Below are positions 36,093 to 49,044 of a stretch of DNA of 64,000 bases, one piece after another. The stretch spans positions 45,790 through 109,789 of the forward strand of contig NZ_BBYR01000009.1 in assembly GCF_001293525.1 (NCBI RefSeq), given 5' to 3'. Numbering within the stretch: position 1 is the stretch's first letter; the number at the start of each line of letters is the position of its first letter. Made by a program: the position numbers and the translations under genes. This DNA comes from Pseudideonella sakaiensis (lineage in GTDB: Bacteria; Pseudomonadota; Gammaproteobacteria; Burkholderiales; Burkholderiaceae_C). The notes under the pieces are model-generated. The model saw only the letters and a program-made list of their open reading frames with translations, was not told the origin of the DNA and searched no databases.

Positions 36093-36608
36093 ATGCCCCC
36101 GCTGCCCACTGCCCCCGCCTCGCCCGGCCTGCGCCGGCGCGCCTTGCTGGCCTCGCTCGGCGCGTCGCTCGCCCTTCCTCCGGCCCTGCCGGCTGCCGCT
36201 CAGACGCCGCCACCCGCCATCGTCGTGAGTGCCCGCGAAGGCGGCAGCAACCCCGGCTTCTGCATGCCCCAGTGGTCGATCGCCAACGAGACCGGACAGG
36301 CCGTCGGCGCCCTGCTGATCCAGCTCGAATGGCGCAGCCGCGCCGGCCGGGTGCTCGAGCCCGCCGCGCCGCTGGGCAGCCTGATCGAGCCCTTCGGGCC
36401 CGGCCGCCGCAAGGACCTGAGCCTGAGCGGCCATCCCGTGCCCTGCGCCGAGCTGCGGCTCGTGGTCGGGCGCTACGCCTGCCGCGATGCGCAGGCCGTG
36501 CGCATGCCCTGCCCCGGGCCGCTGCGGGCCCAGGCACCCGGGCGGGTCGAGATCGACCTGTCCGCGGCGCAGGAAGGGCCGATGACGGGGGCGGTGGAGC
36601 GGCGCTGA
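36093..36608 (+). CDS. Secreted protein of unknown function
   Basis: 171 residues. The N-terminus has LRRRALLASLGASLALPPALPAAAQ, a signal peptide with an RR pair suggestive of Tat export, cleaved after AAA. The mature domain (VVSAREGGSNPGFCMPQWSIANETGQAVGALLIQLEWRSR ...) is beta-rich with four cysteines (about residues 55, 120, 131 and 141), fit for two disulfides. No family recognised. ATG 36093 fits the signal peptide; upstream in-frame sequence is rich in Pro/Arg. Convergent with the EAL regulator. Confidence 0.65.
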   Translation: MPPLPTAPASPGLRRRALLASLGASLALPPALPAAAQTPPPAIVVSAREGGSNPGFCMPQWSIANETGQAVGALLIQLEWRSRAGRVLEPAAPLGSLIEPFGPGRRKDLSLSGHPVPCAELRLVVGRYACRDAQAVRMPCPGPLRAQAPGRVEIDLSAAQEGPMTGAVERR

Positions 36609-36632
36609 GCCGGCCGGCGGGCCGGCACCCGC

Positions 36633-38758
36633 TCAGGCCGCGCGCGCCGGCAGGTCCGGGTCGATCGCCGCGGGCGACGCCTGCGGCGTGGTCGCGGCCA
36701 GCCGGGCCTGCGCCTCGCCGGTGATGAAGTCGCCCACCTGCGCGGCCGGCTGTGGCCGCCCCAGCAGGAAGCCCTGCAGCGCGTCGCAGCCGCTGTCGAC
36801 GAGGAACTGCCACTGCGCCAGCGTCTCCACCCCTTCGGCGACGACGGTCAGCCCGAGGCCGTGCGCCAGGCTGATCGCGGCCGTGCAGATCACCTCGTCG
36901 CCGCGGTCGCGGCCGATGTCCGACACGAAGGTCTTGTCCAGCTTCAGCGCGTGCACCGGCAGCGTCTTCAGGTAGGCGAGCGAGGAATAGCCGGTGCCGA
37001 AATCATCGATCGACAGCTGCACGCCCATGATGCGCAGCGCCTGCAGCTGGCCGATGCAGGTGGCCGGGTCGCCCATCGCCACCGACTCGGTGATCTCCAG
37101 CTCGATCTCGCGGCCGTCCAGCCCGTGGCGGTGCATGGCCTCGTGCACCTCGGGCAGCAGCGAGGGCGAGCGCAGCTGGTTGGCCGACAGGTTGATCGCC
37201 ACCGGCACGCTGCGGCCGAACTCGTCGCGCCAGGCGCGCACCTGGCGGCAGGCCTCGCCGAGCACCCAGCGGCCGATCTGGCCGATCATCCCGCACTCCT
37301 CGGCGATCGGGATGAAGTTCATCGGCCCCACCACGCCGAGCGTCGGGTGGCGCCAGCGCAGCAGCGCCTCGAAGCCCAGCAGCGCGAGGCCCGCGGCGGC
37401 CAGCTTGGGCTGGTAGTGCAGCTCGAACTGCCCGGTCTCGAGGCCGCTGCGCAGTTCGCGCTCCAGCTGCAGGCGCTGCAGCGCCGCCAGGTTCATCTCC
37501 TGCGTGAAGAACTGGAAGTTCTGGCGGCCGAGGTTCTTCGCGTGGTACATCGCGATGTCCGCATGGCGCATCAGCAGCGCGGCCTCGCTGCCATCTTCCG
37601 GGTACATCGCCACGCCGATGCTCGGCGAGACCGACAGCGCCTGCCCCTCGTGTGCAAAGGGCCGCTCGCCGATCGCCTGCAGCAGCTTGGCGGCCACCTG
37701 CGTCGCGCCGGCGATGCTGGTGACGCCGGTCAGCACGACGATGAACTCGTCGCCGCCCCAGCGCGCGACCAGGTCGCCGTCGCGGGTGCAGTCGCCCAGC
37801 CGGCGCGCCACCTCGACCAGCACCGCATCGCCGACCGCATGGCCGAGGGTGTCGTTGATGCCCTTGAAGCGGTCCAGGTCGAGGAAGAGCACCGCGACCC
37901 GGCCCTCGCTGCGCCGCGCCAGCGCCACCGCCTGTTCCAGGCCCTCCATCAGGCTGAAGCGGTTCAGCAGCCCGGTCAGCGCATCGTGGTGCGCCAGCCG
38001 GCGGATGTGCTCCTCGGCGGCCTTGCGCTGCGACACGTCGGTGAAGCTGGCGATGTGGAAGTCGACGTCGCCGTAGGCATTGCGGACCACCGACACGTTG
38101 AGGAACTTGGGGTACTCGCGGCCGGCCTTGTCGCGGTCCCACAGCTCGCCCTGCCAGAAGCCGTGCGCGCCGATCGCGTCCCACATGCGCCGGTGCACCT
38201 CGGCGTCGTTGCGGCCGGCGGACAGGCAGGCCGGGTCGCGGCCGCGCACCTCCTCCAGCGTGTAGCCGGTCAGCCGCGTGAAGGCCTGGTTCACCTCGAC
38301 GATGGCGTTCGCCTTGTCGGTGATCATGATCGCCTCGCCGCTGGACTCGAAGACGTGCGCGGCCAGCCGCAGCTGCGCCTCGGCGCGCTTGCGCGCCAGC
38401 AGGTTGGCCACGCGCAGCTTGAGCAGCGGCGCCGAGACCGGCTTGGTCAGGTAGTCGTCGGCGCCCAGCTCGAGGCCGGCGAGCTGGGTCTGCTCGGAGG
38501 CGTCGGCGCTGACGAAGATCACCGCGATGTCGCGCGTGTCCTGGGACTGGCGCAGGCGGCGCATCACGTCGATGCCGCTCAGCCCGGGCATCATGACGTC
38601 GAGCAGCACCAGGTCGGGCTTCTCGCGCGCCACCGAGGCCAGCGCCGCCTCGCCGCTGGTGGCGGTCTTCAGGCGGTGCGGGCCCTTCAGCGCCGCGACC
38701 AGCACGTGCAGGTTGGCCGGCACGTCGTCGACCAGCAGGATCAGCGCGGGGTCGGTCG

Positions 38759-38762
<4 letters not shown>
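36633..38762 (-). CDS. Response regulator with REC-PAS-GGDEF-EAL domains
   Basis: 709 residues, GTG start. REC domain (about 6-125) with phospho-acceptor Asp55 (LVLLDVMMPG) and Lys108; PAS (about 135-255); GGDEF domain with intact WGGDEF at 335-340; EAL domain with FEALLRW (464-470) and DDFGTGYSSLAYLKTLP. Both catalytic signatures for c-di-GMP synthesis and hydrolysis are present, so the net activity cannot be told by eye. Its GTG overlaps the stop of the hybrid kinase (GTGA), making the kinase its probable phosphodonor. Cytoplasmic. Confidence 0.93.
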
Positions 38763-41806
<3,044 letters not shown>

Positions 41807-42045
41807 GTCGGCCCGCCGCTCACCCTCGCCGGCGATGGCGAATTACGCGTATTCCCTTCATTGATTATCAGAAATATCGGATCAATCTGGCAGAACTTGA
41901 GGTTGCTCGCCGGATCGGGCCGGGTCGCCGCGGCTACGCCGGCCCGAGCGTCCCGGATGCGATCCACTGCCACGACGGGGCCGCGGGCGACGCCTCCCCT
42001 GGACTCGCCTGCGTGAGGCCAGCGCCATGCGCGACGCGGCCGCCC
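41807..42045. other. AT-rich upstream region of the kinase gene
   Basis: No gene. The 41838-41910 stretch is AT-rich. Read leftward it holds GATAAT (5 of 6 to a -10 box) and a loose TTGAT...ATCAA inverted repeat; a matching -35 is not clear. Probable promoter region of the kinase-regulator operon. Confidence 0.4.
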
Positions 42046-42180
42046 GTGACCGTCTCGGTCGAGGAACGCTTCGTCGCGCTACACGCCGACAAGCGCGAGC
42101 TTGCCGACGGCGTGCTGGCGGGACAGGACGGCGGCCGGCCGCTGCCGGCCGAGGACCTGCTCGCGCTGCTGCAGGATGCG
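42046..42180 (+). pseudogene. C-terminal scar of an SNF2-family helicase gene
   Basis: About 45 codons read VSVEERFVALHADKRELADG and continue into PAEDLLALLQDA. This is the characteristic C-terminus of SNF2/HepA-type DEAD/DEAH helicases (pattern TVEE+I..LH..KR.LAD.LL.G......L....LLALL). No upstream helicase domains occur in any frame, and the frame runs on into unrelated sequence without a nearby stop. It is a leftover 3' end of a deleted gene. Confidence 0.6.
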
Positions 42181-42323
42181 GCCGGCGACGCCGAGCCGCC
42201 GCGCGACCAGCCGAGCCGAGGCGCGCGACGGGGGCCCGGCCGGACCACCCGGCAGCCACCCGGGCGCGCTTGGTGCCCCTTCGGATTTACCCGCAGGACC
42301 CTGCGGGGACCTGCGCGCTATCA

Positions 42324-42347
42324 TTCGTTGACCGACCGGTCAGCGAA
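42324..42347. promoter_or_regulatory. Probable PaaR operator before paaG
   Basis: Left arm TTCGTTGACCG (42324-42334), AC spacer, right arm CGGTCAGCGAA (42337-42347): 11-bp arms with one mismatch. A TATCAT hexamer (42319-42324) directly abuts it, so repressor binding would cover the likely start point. The TetR-family PaaR is encoded at the end of the cluster. A second palindrome, CCGCAGG-AC-CCTGCGG (42291-42306), lies just upstream. Confidence 0.7.
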
Positions 42348-42385
42348 CAAGTCGTCGTCGACGACAGCGAAAGGACAGCGCCGCC

Positions 42386-43201
42386 ATGCCCAGCCTCCTC
42401 AGCCCGCCCGATGCGCTGGTGCTCGTCGCCGCCGACGGACCGGTGCGCCACCTGACGCTGAACCGCCCCGCGGCGCTGAACAGCTTCACCGCGGCGATGC
42501 ACGCGGAATTGCGCGACGCGCTGGACGCGGCGGCGGCCGACCCCGGCGTGCGCTGCGTGGTGCTCGGCGCGGCGGGCCGCGGCTTCTGCGCCGGCCAGGA
42601 CCTGAACGAGCCGGGCATGGCGCCGGTCGAGGGCACGGCGCCCGACATCGGCGCGGTGATCGAGCGCCATTACCGGCCGCTCGCGCTGCGGCTGCAGAGC
42701 CTGCCGGTGCCGGTGATCGCGGCCGTCCAGGGCGTGGCGGCCGGCGCCGGCGCGAACCTGGCGCTGAACTGCGACCTGGTGGTGGCCGCCCGCTCGGCCA
42801 GCTTCATCCAGGCCTTCTCGAAGATCGGGCTGGTGCCCGACTGCGGCGGCACCTGGCTGCTGCCGCGGCTGGTCGGCCGGGCGCGTGCGCTGGGCCTCGC
42901 GATGACCGGCGACAAGCTGCCGGCCGAGGAGGCCCAGCGCATCGGCCTGATCTGGCAGTGCGTCGACGACGAGGCGCTGGCGCCGACGGTGGCGGCACTC
43001 GCCGCCCGGCTGGCGGCGCTGCCGACGCAGGCGCTGGTGGCCACGCGCCGCATCGTCGACGACGCGATGCAGCGCGACTATCCCGCCGCGCTCGACGAGG
43101 AGGCGCGCGTGCAGCGCGAGCTGGGCCGCGCGCACGACTTCGCCGAAGGCGTGGCCGCCTTCCAGCAACGGCGCACGCCGACCTTCCGGGACCGCGGCTG
43201 A
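42386..43201 (+). CDS. paaG: Epoxyphenylacetyl-CoA isomerase (enoyl-CoA hydratase family)
   Basis: 271 residues of the crotonase family. The oxyanion loop GRGFCAGQDLNE and VQGVAAGAGANLALNCDLVVA are present, with FSKIGLVPDCGGTWLLPRLVG containing the Asp of PaaG-type isomerases. It converts ring-1,2-epoxyphenylacetyl-CoA to the oxepin-CoA intermediate in aerobic phenylacetate breakdown. First gene of the cluster after the PaaR operator; ends with a 1-nt overlap with paaI. Confidence 0.92.
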   Translation: MPSLLSPPDALVLVAADGPVRHLTLNRPAALNSFTAAMHAELRDALDAAAADPGVRCVVLGAAGRGFCAGQDLNEPGMAPVEGTAPDIGAVIERHYRPLALRLQSLPVPVIAAVQGVAAGAGANLALNCDLVVAARSASFIQAFSKIGLVPDCGGTWLLPRLVGRARALGLAMTGDKLPAEEAQRIGLIWQCVDDEALAPTVAALAARLAALPTQALVATRRIVDDAMQRDYPAALDEEARVQRELGRAHDFAEGVAAFQQRRTPTFRDRG

Positions 43202-43713
43202 TGGCCGGCCAGGCGCCACCCCCCACGGACGATGCCGCGGTGCCCGACCCGCAGGCGATCGCCGACGCGGTGCGCGACGCGATGTGGCCGCGCGACCGTG
43301 CCTCGCAGGCGCTGGGCATGGCGGTGAGCGCGATCGGCCCCGGCACCGCCACGCTGACGATGACGGTACGTGCCGACATGCTGAATGGCCACGGCAGCTG
43401 CCACGGCGGCCTGATCACCGCGCTGGCGGACTCCTGCTTCGCCTTCGCCTGCAACGCGGCCAACGAATTGACGGTGGCCTCGGGCTTCTCGGTGGACATC
43501 GTCGCGCCGGCCTTCGAGGGCGACCGGCTGACCGCCATCGGCCGCGAGCGCCACCGCAGCAACCGCACCGGCGTCTACGACGTCGAGGTCAGCAACCAGC
43601 ACGGCCGGCGCATCGCGCTGTTCCGCGGCCAGTCCTATGCGATGAAAGGCCGCGCCGTCGTCGAGGGCCTGCCGCTGCCGGCGGCGCCTGCACGCCGCAC
43701 GGGCGCTGCCTGA
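43201..43713 (+). CDS. paaI: Hydroxyphenylacetyl-CoA thioesterase
   Basis: 170 residues, hot-dog fold. NGHGSCHGGLITALADSCFAFACN is the PaaI signature (catalytic Asp in the helix, HGG at its start), followed by VDIVAPAFEGDRLTAIGRE. It hydrolyses stalled ring-hydroxylated CoA thioesters and rescues CoA. A 1-nt overlap (TGATG) couples it to paaG. Confidence 0.92.
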   Translation: MAGQAPPPTDDAAVPDPQAIADAVRDAMWPRDRASQALGMAVSAIGPGTATLTMTVRADMLNGHGSCHGGLITALADSCFAFACNAANELTVASGFSVDIVAPAFEGDRLTAIGRERHRSNRTGVYDVEVSNQHGRRIALFRGQSYAMKGRAVVEGLPLPAAPARRTGAA

Positions 43714-43751
43714 GGCCGGCCCCGCGTCGCGCGCCCCCGAAAGTCCCGCCC

Positions 43752-45062
43752 ATGCCCGTCAAGCACCCCGCCCCCGGCGACCTCGAGCCGATCGAACGCG
43801 CCAGCCGTGACGAACTCCAGGCGCTGCAGCTCGAGCGCCTGCAATGGACGCTGCAGCACGCCTACGCGAACGTGCCGCACTACCGCCAGGCCTTCGACGC
43901 CGCCGGCGTCCACCCGGCCGACTGCCGCACGCTGGCCGATCTCGCGAAGTTCCCCTTCACCGCCAAGGCCGACCTGCGCGCCAACTACCCCTTCGGCCTG
44001 TTCGCGGTGCCGCGCGAGCAGGTGCTGCGCATCCACGCCTCGTCGGGCACCACCGGCAAGCCCACCGTGGTCGGCTACACCCGGCGCGACATCGACACCT
44101 GGGCCGACCTGATGGCGCGCTCGATCCGCGCCGCGGGCGGGCGGCCCGGCGACCTGGTGCACGTGGCCTATGGCTACGGCCTGTTCACCGGCGGCCTGGG
44201 TGCGCACTACGGCGCCGAGCGGCTGGGCTGCACGGTGATCCCGATGTCGGGCGGCCAGACCGAGAAGCAGGTGCAGCTGATCCGCGACTTCCGGCCCGAC
44301 ATCCTGATGGTCACGCCCAGCTACATGCAGGTGATCGTCGAGGAGTTCCGCCGCCAGGGCGCGGACCCGCGCGAGATGAGCGTGTCGGTGGGCATCTTCG
44401 GCGCCGAGCCCTGGACCGAGGCGATGCGCCGCGAGATCGAGGCGGCGGCCGGCCTCGACGCGGTCGACATCTACGGCCTGTCGGAAGTGATGGGGCCCGG
44501 GGTGGCCAACGAGTGCATCGAGTCCAAGGACGGGCCGGTAATCTGGGAGGACCACTTCTACCCCGAGATCATCGATCCGGAGACCGGCGCCGTGCTGCCC
44601 GACGGCAGCGAAGGCGAACTGGTGTTCACGACGCTGAGCAAGGAGGCGCTGCCGGTGATCCGCTACCGCACGCGCGACCTGACGCGCCTCTTGCCGCCGA
44701 CCGCGCGCAGCATGCGCCGCATGGGCAAGATCGTCGGCCGCAGCGACGACATGCTGATCATCCGCGGCGTCAACCTGTTCCCGACGCAGATCGAGGAGCT
44801 GGTGCTGCAGCAGCCCGGCCTGGCCGGCCAGTACCAGATCGTCGTCACCCGCGATGCCGCGCTCGACCAGATCGAGGTGCGCTGCGAGCAGCTGCCCGGC
44901 GCCGACCCGGCGGCAGCGCCCGAGCAGTCGCGCCGGCTGCAGGCCCGCATCAAGGACCTGACCGGCGTCAGCGCCTCGGTCACCGTCGGGCCGCCGGACA
45001 GCATCGAGCGCACGCTGGTCGGCAAGGCGCGCCGGGTGGTCGATCGCCGCCCGCGCGGCTGA
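43752..45062 (+). CDS. paaK: Phenylacetate-CoA ligase
   Basis: 436 residues, normal length. ANL-superfamily P-loop [16 protein letters not shown], then [15 protein letters not shown] and the C-terminal [23 protein letters not shown] hinge with KARRVVDR lysine region. It activates phenylacetate with ATP and CoA, the first step of the pathway. It follows paaI by 38 nt and precedes paaA by 112 nt. Confidence 0.95.
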   Translation: MPVKHPAPGDLEPIERASRDELQALQLERLQWTLQHAYANVPHYRQAFDAAGVHPADCRTLADLAKFPFTAKADLRANYPFGLFAVPREQVLRIHASSGTTGKPTVVGYTRRDIDTWADLMARSIRAAGGRPGDLVHVAYGYGLFTGGLGAHYGAERLGCTVIPMSGGQTEKQVQLIRDFRPDILMVTPSYMQVIVEEFRRQGADPREMSVSVGIFGAEPWTEAMRREIEAAAGLDAVDIYGLSEVMGPGVANECIESKDGPVIWEDHFYPEIIDPETGAVLPDGSEGELVFTTLSKEALPVIRYRTRDLTRLLPPTARSMRRMGKIVGRSDDMLIIRGVNLFPTQIEELVLQQPGLAGQYQIVVTRDAALDQIEVRCEQLPGADPAAAPEQSRRLQARIKDLTGVSASVTVGPPDSIERTLVGKARRVVDRRPRG

Positions 45063-45094
45063 CGCCGCGAGCCGCCCCGAGCCGACCCGAAGCG

Positions 45095-45163
45095 ATGACC
45101 CTCTTCCGCCCTCACCCCGCATTCGGCGGCCGCCGCCCGACCGGCACCGGCCGCCCCCGTTGA
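45095..45163 (+). CDS. Possible 22-codon leader ORF before paaA
   Basis: ATG 45095 to TGA 45161-45163, rich in Arg, Pro and Gly. Its stop overlaps the first bases of the GAAGGAG ribosome binding site of paaA, so translation could affect paaA initiation. Ribosome binding site of its own is weak (CCGAAG). May be chance in GC-rich DNA. Confidence 0.2.
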   Translation: MTLFRPHPAFGGRRPTGTGRPR

Positions 45164-45174
45164 AGGAGCCGCCC

Positions 45175-46203
45175 ATGTACACCCAGGCGATGGACCTGAT
45201 GGCCCGCGAGGCCGGCGCCGCGCCGCGCCTCGAACCCGTGAAGAGCGCCGAGGCGCAGGCGCTGGAAGCAGCCTTCGAGGCCCGCATCGCGGCCGGCGAG
45301 TTCATCGAGGCCAAGGACTGGATGCCCGAGCACTACCGGCGCACGCTGGTACGCCAGATCAGCCAGCACGCGCACTCGGAGATCGTCGGCATGCTGCCGG
45401 AAGGCCACTGGATCAGCCGCGCGCCGAGCCTGAAGCGCAAGGCCATCCTGCTGGCCAAGGTGCAGGACGAGGGCGGCCACGGCCTGTACCTCTATGCGGC
45501 CGCCGAGACCCTGGGCGTCAGCCGCGACGAGCTGCTGGAGGCGCTGCACGCCGGCCGCGCGAAGTACAGCTCGATCTTCAACTACCCGACCCTCACCTGG
45601 GCCGACGTGGGCGTGATCGGCTGGCTCGTCGACGGCGCCGCGATCATGAACCAGGTGCCGCTGTGCCGCTGCTCCTACGGCCCCTATGCGCGGGCGATGA
45701 TCCGCGTGTGCAAGGAGGAGAGCTTCCACCAGCGCCAGGGCTTCGAGAGCCTGCTGACGATGATGCAGCAGGGCACCGCGGCGCAGCGCGCGATGGTGCA
45801 GGACGCGGTGGACCGCTGGTGGTGGCCCTCGCTGATGATGTTCGGGCCGCCGGACGCGGCCTCGACGCACAGCGCGCAGTCGATGCGCTGGGGCATCAAG
45901 CGCGAGTCCAACGATGCGCTGCGCCAGCGCTTCGTCGATGCCTGCGTCGAGCAGGCCCGGGTGCTCGGCGTCGGCCTGCCCGACCCCGACCTGCGCTGGA
46001 ACGAGGCGCGTGGCGCGCACGACTTCGGCGCCATCGACTGGGACGAGTTCTGGGCCGTCGTGAACGGCCACGGGCCCTGCAACCGCGAGCGCCTGGCGAC
46101 CCGCGTGTCCGCCTGGGAACGCGGCGCCTGGGTGCGCGAGGCCGCGCTGGCGCACGAGCGCAAGCGCGCCGCGCGCCGCGCCGCATCGCAGGAGGCCGCA
46201 TGA
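45175..46203 (+). CDS. paaA: Phenylacetyl-CoA 1,2-epoxidase, catalytic subunit alpha
   Basis: 342 residues. Ferritin-like di-iron oxygenase: [24 protein letters not shown] and [12 protein letters not shown] supply the Glu/His ligands. With PaaC it forms the catalytic core that epoxidises the aromatic ring of phenylacetyl-CoA. GAAGGAG at 45162-45168 selects ATG 45175 ([12 protein letters not shown]). Overlaps paaB by 4 nt. Confidence 0.95.
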   Translation: MYTQAMDLMAREAGAAPRLEPVKSAEAQALEAAFEARIAAGEFIEAKDWMPEHYRRTLVRQISQHAHSEIVGMLPEGHWISRAPSLKRKAILLAKVQDEGGHGLYLYAAAETLGVSRDELLEALHAGRAKYSSIFNYPTLTWADVGVIGWLVDGAAIMNQVPLCRCSYGPYARAMIRVCKEESFHQRQGFESLLTMMQQGTAAQRAMVQDAVDRWWWPSLMMFGPPDAASTHSAQSMRWGIKRESNDALRQRFVDACVEQARVLGVGLPDPDLRWNEARGAHDFGAIDWDEFWAVVNGHGPCNRERLATRVSAWERGAWVREAALAHERKRAARRAASQEAA

Positions 46204-46529
46204 CGGCGCCGGCACAGGAGACCGCGGGCGCCGCGGATCCGGCGGACCGGCGCGGCTGGCCGCTGTGGGAGGTCTTCGTGCGCAGCCGCAGCGGCCTGGA
46301 CCACAAGCACTGCGGCAGCCTGCACGCGGCCGACGCGCGGATGGCGGTGCAGCTCGCGCGCGACGTCTACACCCGGCGCATGGAAGGCAGCAGCGTCTGG
46401 GTGGTGCGCTCGGACCAGATCGTCGCGAGCGACCCCGACACCCGCGACAGCTGGTTCGAGCCGGCCGAGGACAAGGTCTACCGCCACCCGACCTTCTACC
46501 GGCTGCCGGCCGACGTGGACCACATGTGA
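46200..46529 (+). CDS. paaB: Phenylacetyl-CoA epoxidase subunit beta
   Basis: 109 residues. [30 protein letters not shown] is the PaaB signature, with [14 protein letters not shown] later. PaaB bridges the PaaAC heterodimers. Coupled by ATGA to paaA and overlapping the GTG used for paaC. Confidence 0.95.
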   Translation: MTAPAQETAGAADPADRRGWPLWEVFVRSRSGLDHKHCGSLHAADARMAVQLARDVYTRRMEGSSVWVVRSDQIVASDPDTRDSWFEPAEDKVYRHPTFYRLPADVDHM

Positions 46530-47377
46530 CGGCGGCCCCGATGGACGGCGACACGATCACCCGCCTGCCGGCGGCCACGGATGGCGCCGGCGCAGCGCCC
46601 GCCTGGGACGCCACCACCCTGCCCTACCTGCTGCGGCTCGGCGACGCCTGCCTGGTACATGCCCAGCGCCTGGCCGAGTGGTGCGGCCACGCACCGGTGC
46701 TCGAGGAGGACATCGCGCTGACCAACCTGGCGCTCGACCAGCTCGGCCAGGCGCGTGCGCTGCTGAGCCTGGCCGGCCGCTGCGAGGGCCGGGGCCGCGA
46801 CGAGGATGCGCTGGCCTACCAGCGCGGCGAGGCCGAGTTCCTCAACCCCAGCCTGCTGGAACTGCCGCACACGCCGCCGGGCGACAGCGCGCCCTGCTTC
46901 GGCCGCACGCTGCTGCGCGGCTTCCTGTGGGCGAGCTTCGCGCAGGCGCTGTACCGCCGCCTGGCCGACTCGCGCGACCCGGCGCTGGCCGGCATCGCGG
47001 CGCGCGCGCTGAAGGAATGCCGCTACCACGCCGAGCACTGTGCGGACTGGGTGGTCCGGCTCGGCGACGGCACGGCCGAGTCGCAGCGCCGGATGCAGGC
47101 GGCACTCGAGGATCTCTGGCCCTACACGGCCGAGCTGTTCGAGGACGATGCGGTCGACCGTGCGGTGGCGGCGGCCGGCCTGGGCCCGGCCTGGGCCGAA
47201 CTGCGCCCGGCCTGGCTCGCGTCCGTCGAGCCGGTGCTGCGCGAGGCCACGCTGCGCATGCCGCCGGACACACCCTTCCGTTCGCACGGGCGGCGCGGCC
47301 GCCACACCGAGGCCATGGGGCTGCTGCTGGCGGAGATGCAGTCGCTGGCGCGGGCCTTTCCGGGGGCCGTCTGGTGA
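46526..47377 (+). CDS. paaC: Phenylacetyl-CoA epoxidase structural subunit
   Basis: 283 residues from GTG 46526 (or 278 from ATG 46541; the GTG gives the 4-nt overlap seen across the operon). Ferritin-like helices without full di-iron ligation: LLRLGDACLVHAQRLAEWCGHAPVLEEDIALTN and YHAEHCADWVVRLGDGTAESQ. Partner of PaaA. Ends overlapping the GTG of paaD. Confidence 0.92.
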   Translation: MTAAPMDGDTITRLPAATDGAGAAPAWDATTLPYLLRLGDACLVHAQRLAEWCGHAPVLEEDIALTNLALDQLGQARALLSLAGRCEGRGRDEDALAYQRGEAEFLNPSLLELPHTPPGDSAPCFGRTLLRGFLWASFAQALYRRLADSRDPALAGIAARALKECRYHAEHCADWVVRLGDGTAESQRRMQAALEDLWPYTAELFEDDAVDRAVAAAGLGPAWAELRPAWLASVEPVLREATLRMPPDTPFRSHGRRGRHTEAMGLLLAEMQSLARAFPGAVW

Positions 47378-47916
47378 GCGACGGCGCCGTCGCGGCGATG
47401 CCAGGTGAAGTGGCGCTCGACGAGTCCGCCGCGCGCGCCGTGCTGCAGCGCGTGCTCGACCCGGAGCTGCCGCTGCTGTCGGTGGTGGAGCTGGGCATCG
47501 TGCGCGAGTGCCGGGTCGCGGCCGACGGCGAGGTCGAGGTGGTGCTGACGCCGACCTACTCCGGCTGCCCGGCCACCGAGGCGATCGCCGAGGCGGTAGA
47601 GCTGGCACTGCTGGGCGCCGGCGCACCGCGGGTCGCGCTGCACTGGCGCCTCCAGCCGGCGTGGACCACGGACTGGATCGGCCCCGCGGCCCGCGAGACG
47701 CTGCGCCGCCACGGCATCGCGCCGCCGTCCGGCGCCGCGGCCGTCGAGGACGGGGCGGCGGCCCGGCCGCTGCGCCTGCACCGGCGCGACGTGGCCTGCC
47801 CGCGCTGCGGCCAGGCCGGCGCCGAGCGCCTGTCGGCCTTCGGCGCCACCGCGTGCAAGGCGCTGTACCGCTGCCTGGGCTGCCGCGAACCCTTCGAATA
47901 CTTCAAGCCGATCTAG
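47374..47916 (+). CDS. paaD: PaaD, Fe-S/metal maturation factor for the epoxidase
   Basis: 180 residues from GTG 47374 (ATG 47398 is an alternative). N-terminal MIP18/DUF59 domain (LDPELPLLSVVELGIVREC, TYSGCPATEAI) and a C-terminal zinc ribbon (CPRCGQAG ... YRCLGC). It is needed for a functional PaaABCE complex, probably in Fe-S assembly of PaaE. GTGA overlap with paaC. Confidence 0.93.
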   Translation: MSDGAVAAMPGEVALDESAARAVLQRVLDPELPLLSVVELGIVRECRVAADGEVEVVLTPTYSGCPATEAIAEAVELALLGAGAPRVALHWRLQPAWTTDWIGPAARETLRRHGIAPPSGAAAVEDGAAARPLRLHRRDVACPRCGQAGAERLSAFGATACKALYRCLGCREPFEYFKPI

Positions 47917-47924
47917 GCCGCGCG

Positions 47925-49004
47925 ATGTCGATCCATTTCCACCCCCTGCGCGTGACCGCGGTGCAGCGCGAGGCCGAGGCCGTGGTGCTGAGCGTCGCGA
48001 CCGACGCGCTCGACCCCGCGGCGCGCGAGGCCTTCCGCTTCACGCCGGGCCAGTACCTGACGCTGCGCGCCACGGTCGACGGCGAAGACCTGCGGCGCAA
48101 CTACTCGATCTGCAGCGCCGCCGACGAGCCGACGCTGCGCGTGGGCATCCGCAGCGTCGACGGCGGCCGCTTCTCGGGCTGGGCGGCCACGCGGCTGCAG
48201 CCGGGCAGCGTGCTGCAGGCGCTGCCGCCGGAGGGCCGCTTCCTGTTCGAGCCGCGGCCCGGCGCCGCGCGCCACGTGCTGTGCATCGCCGCCGGCAGCG
48301 GCATCACACCGATGATGGCCATCCTGCGCGCGCTGCTGGCGCAGGAGCCGGCCAGCCGTGCGACGCTGATCTACGGCAACCGCGGGCTCGCCAGCACGAT
48401 GTTCCGCGACGAGCTCGGCCGGCTGAAGGACCGCCACCTGGACCGGCTCGCGATCCACCACGTCTTCTCGCGCGAGGCGCAGGACACCGAGCTGCTGCAC
48501 GGCCGGCTGGACGCGGACCGGCTCGGCCGCTTCCTGGAACGGCTCGTGCCGGCGGACGGCGTCGACGAGGCCTATGTCTGCGGTCCGGCCGGGCTGCTGG
48601 ACGAGGCGCAGCGCGCGCTGGCCGCGGCCGGCCTGCCGGCCTCGCGGGTCCACGTCGAGCGCTTCGGCGACGGCCTGCCCGCGCAGGCGCGCACCCACGC
48701 CGCGGCCGCCGGCGACGCCGGGCAGGCCCGCATCGCGCTGGTGATGGACGGCCTGGCGCGCGAGCTGAGCTTCGGCCCGGGCGACGCCTCCATCCTCGAC
48801 GCCGGGTTGCGCCACGGCCTGGAACTGCCGTATGCCTGCAAGGCCGGTGTCTGCTCGACCTGCCGCGGCCATGTGCTGGAGGGCGCGGTACGGATGGACC
48901 GCAACTTCGCACTGACCGCCGAGGAAGTCGCCGCCGGCGAGGTGCTGTGCTGCCAGGCCCACCCGCTGACGCCGCGCGTGCGCATCTCGCTGGACCGGCG
49001 CTGA
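47925..49004 (+). CDS. paaE: Phenylacetyl-CoA epoxidase reductase subunit
   Basis: 359 residues. N-terminal ferredoxin-reductase part with FAD motif RRNYSIC and NADPH motif AAGSGITPMMAIL; C-terminal plant-type [2Fe-2S] domain with CKAGVCSTC and a distal cysteine (VLCCQAHP). It passes electrons from NADPH to the PaaA di-iron centre. ATG 47925, 8 nt after paaD. Confidence 0.95.
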   Translation: MSIHFHPLRVTAVQREAEAVVLSVATDALDPAAREAFRFTPGQYLTLRATVDGEDLRRNYSICSAADEPTLRVGIRSVDGGRFSGWAATRLQPGSVLQALPPEGRFLFEPRPGAARHVLCIAAGSGITPMMAILRALLAQEPASRATLIYGNRGLASTMFRDELGRLKDRHLDRLAIHHVFSREAQDTELLHGRLDADRLGRFLERLVPADGVDEAYVCGPAGLLDEAQRALAAAGLPASRVHVERFGDGLPAQARTHAAAAGDAGQARIALVMDGLARELSFGPGDASILDAGLRHGLELPYACKAGVCSTCRGHVLEGAVRMDRNFALTAEEVAAGEVLCCQAHPLTPRVRISLDRR

Positions 49005-49044
49005 GGGCGCGCCCTCCCCGACCCGCCCCGCCCGCCCGCCCCGC

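Noticed and set aside
45095..45163. Treating the 22-codon ORF before paaA as a firm gene
   Set aside because: No good ribosome binding site and low complexity; kept only as a low-confidence entry.
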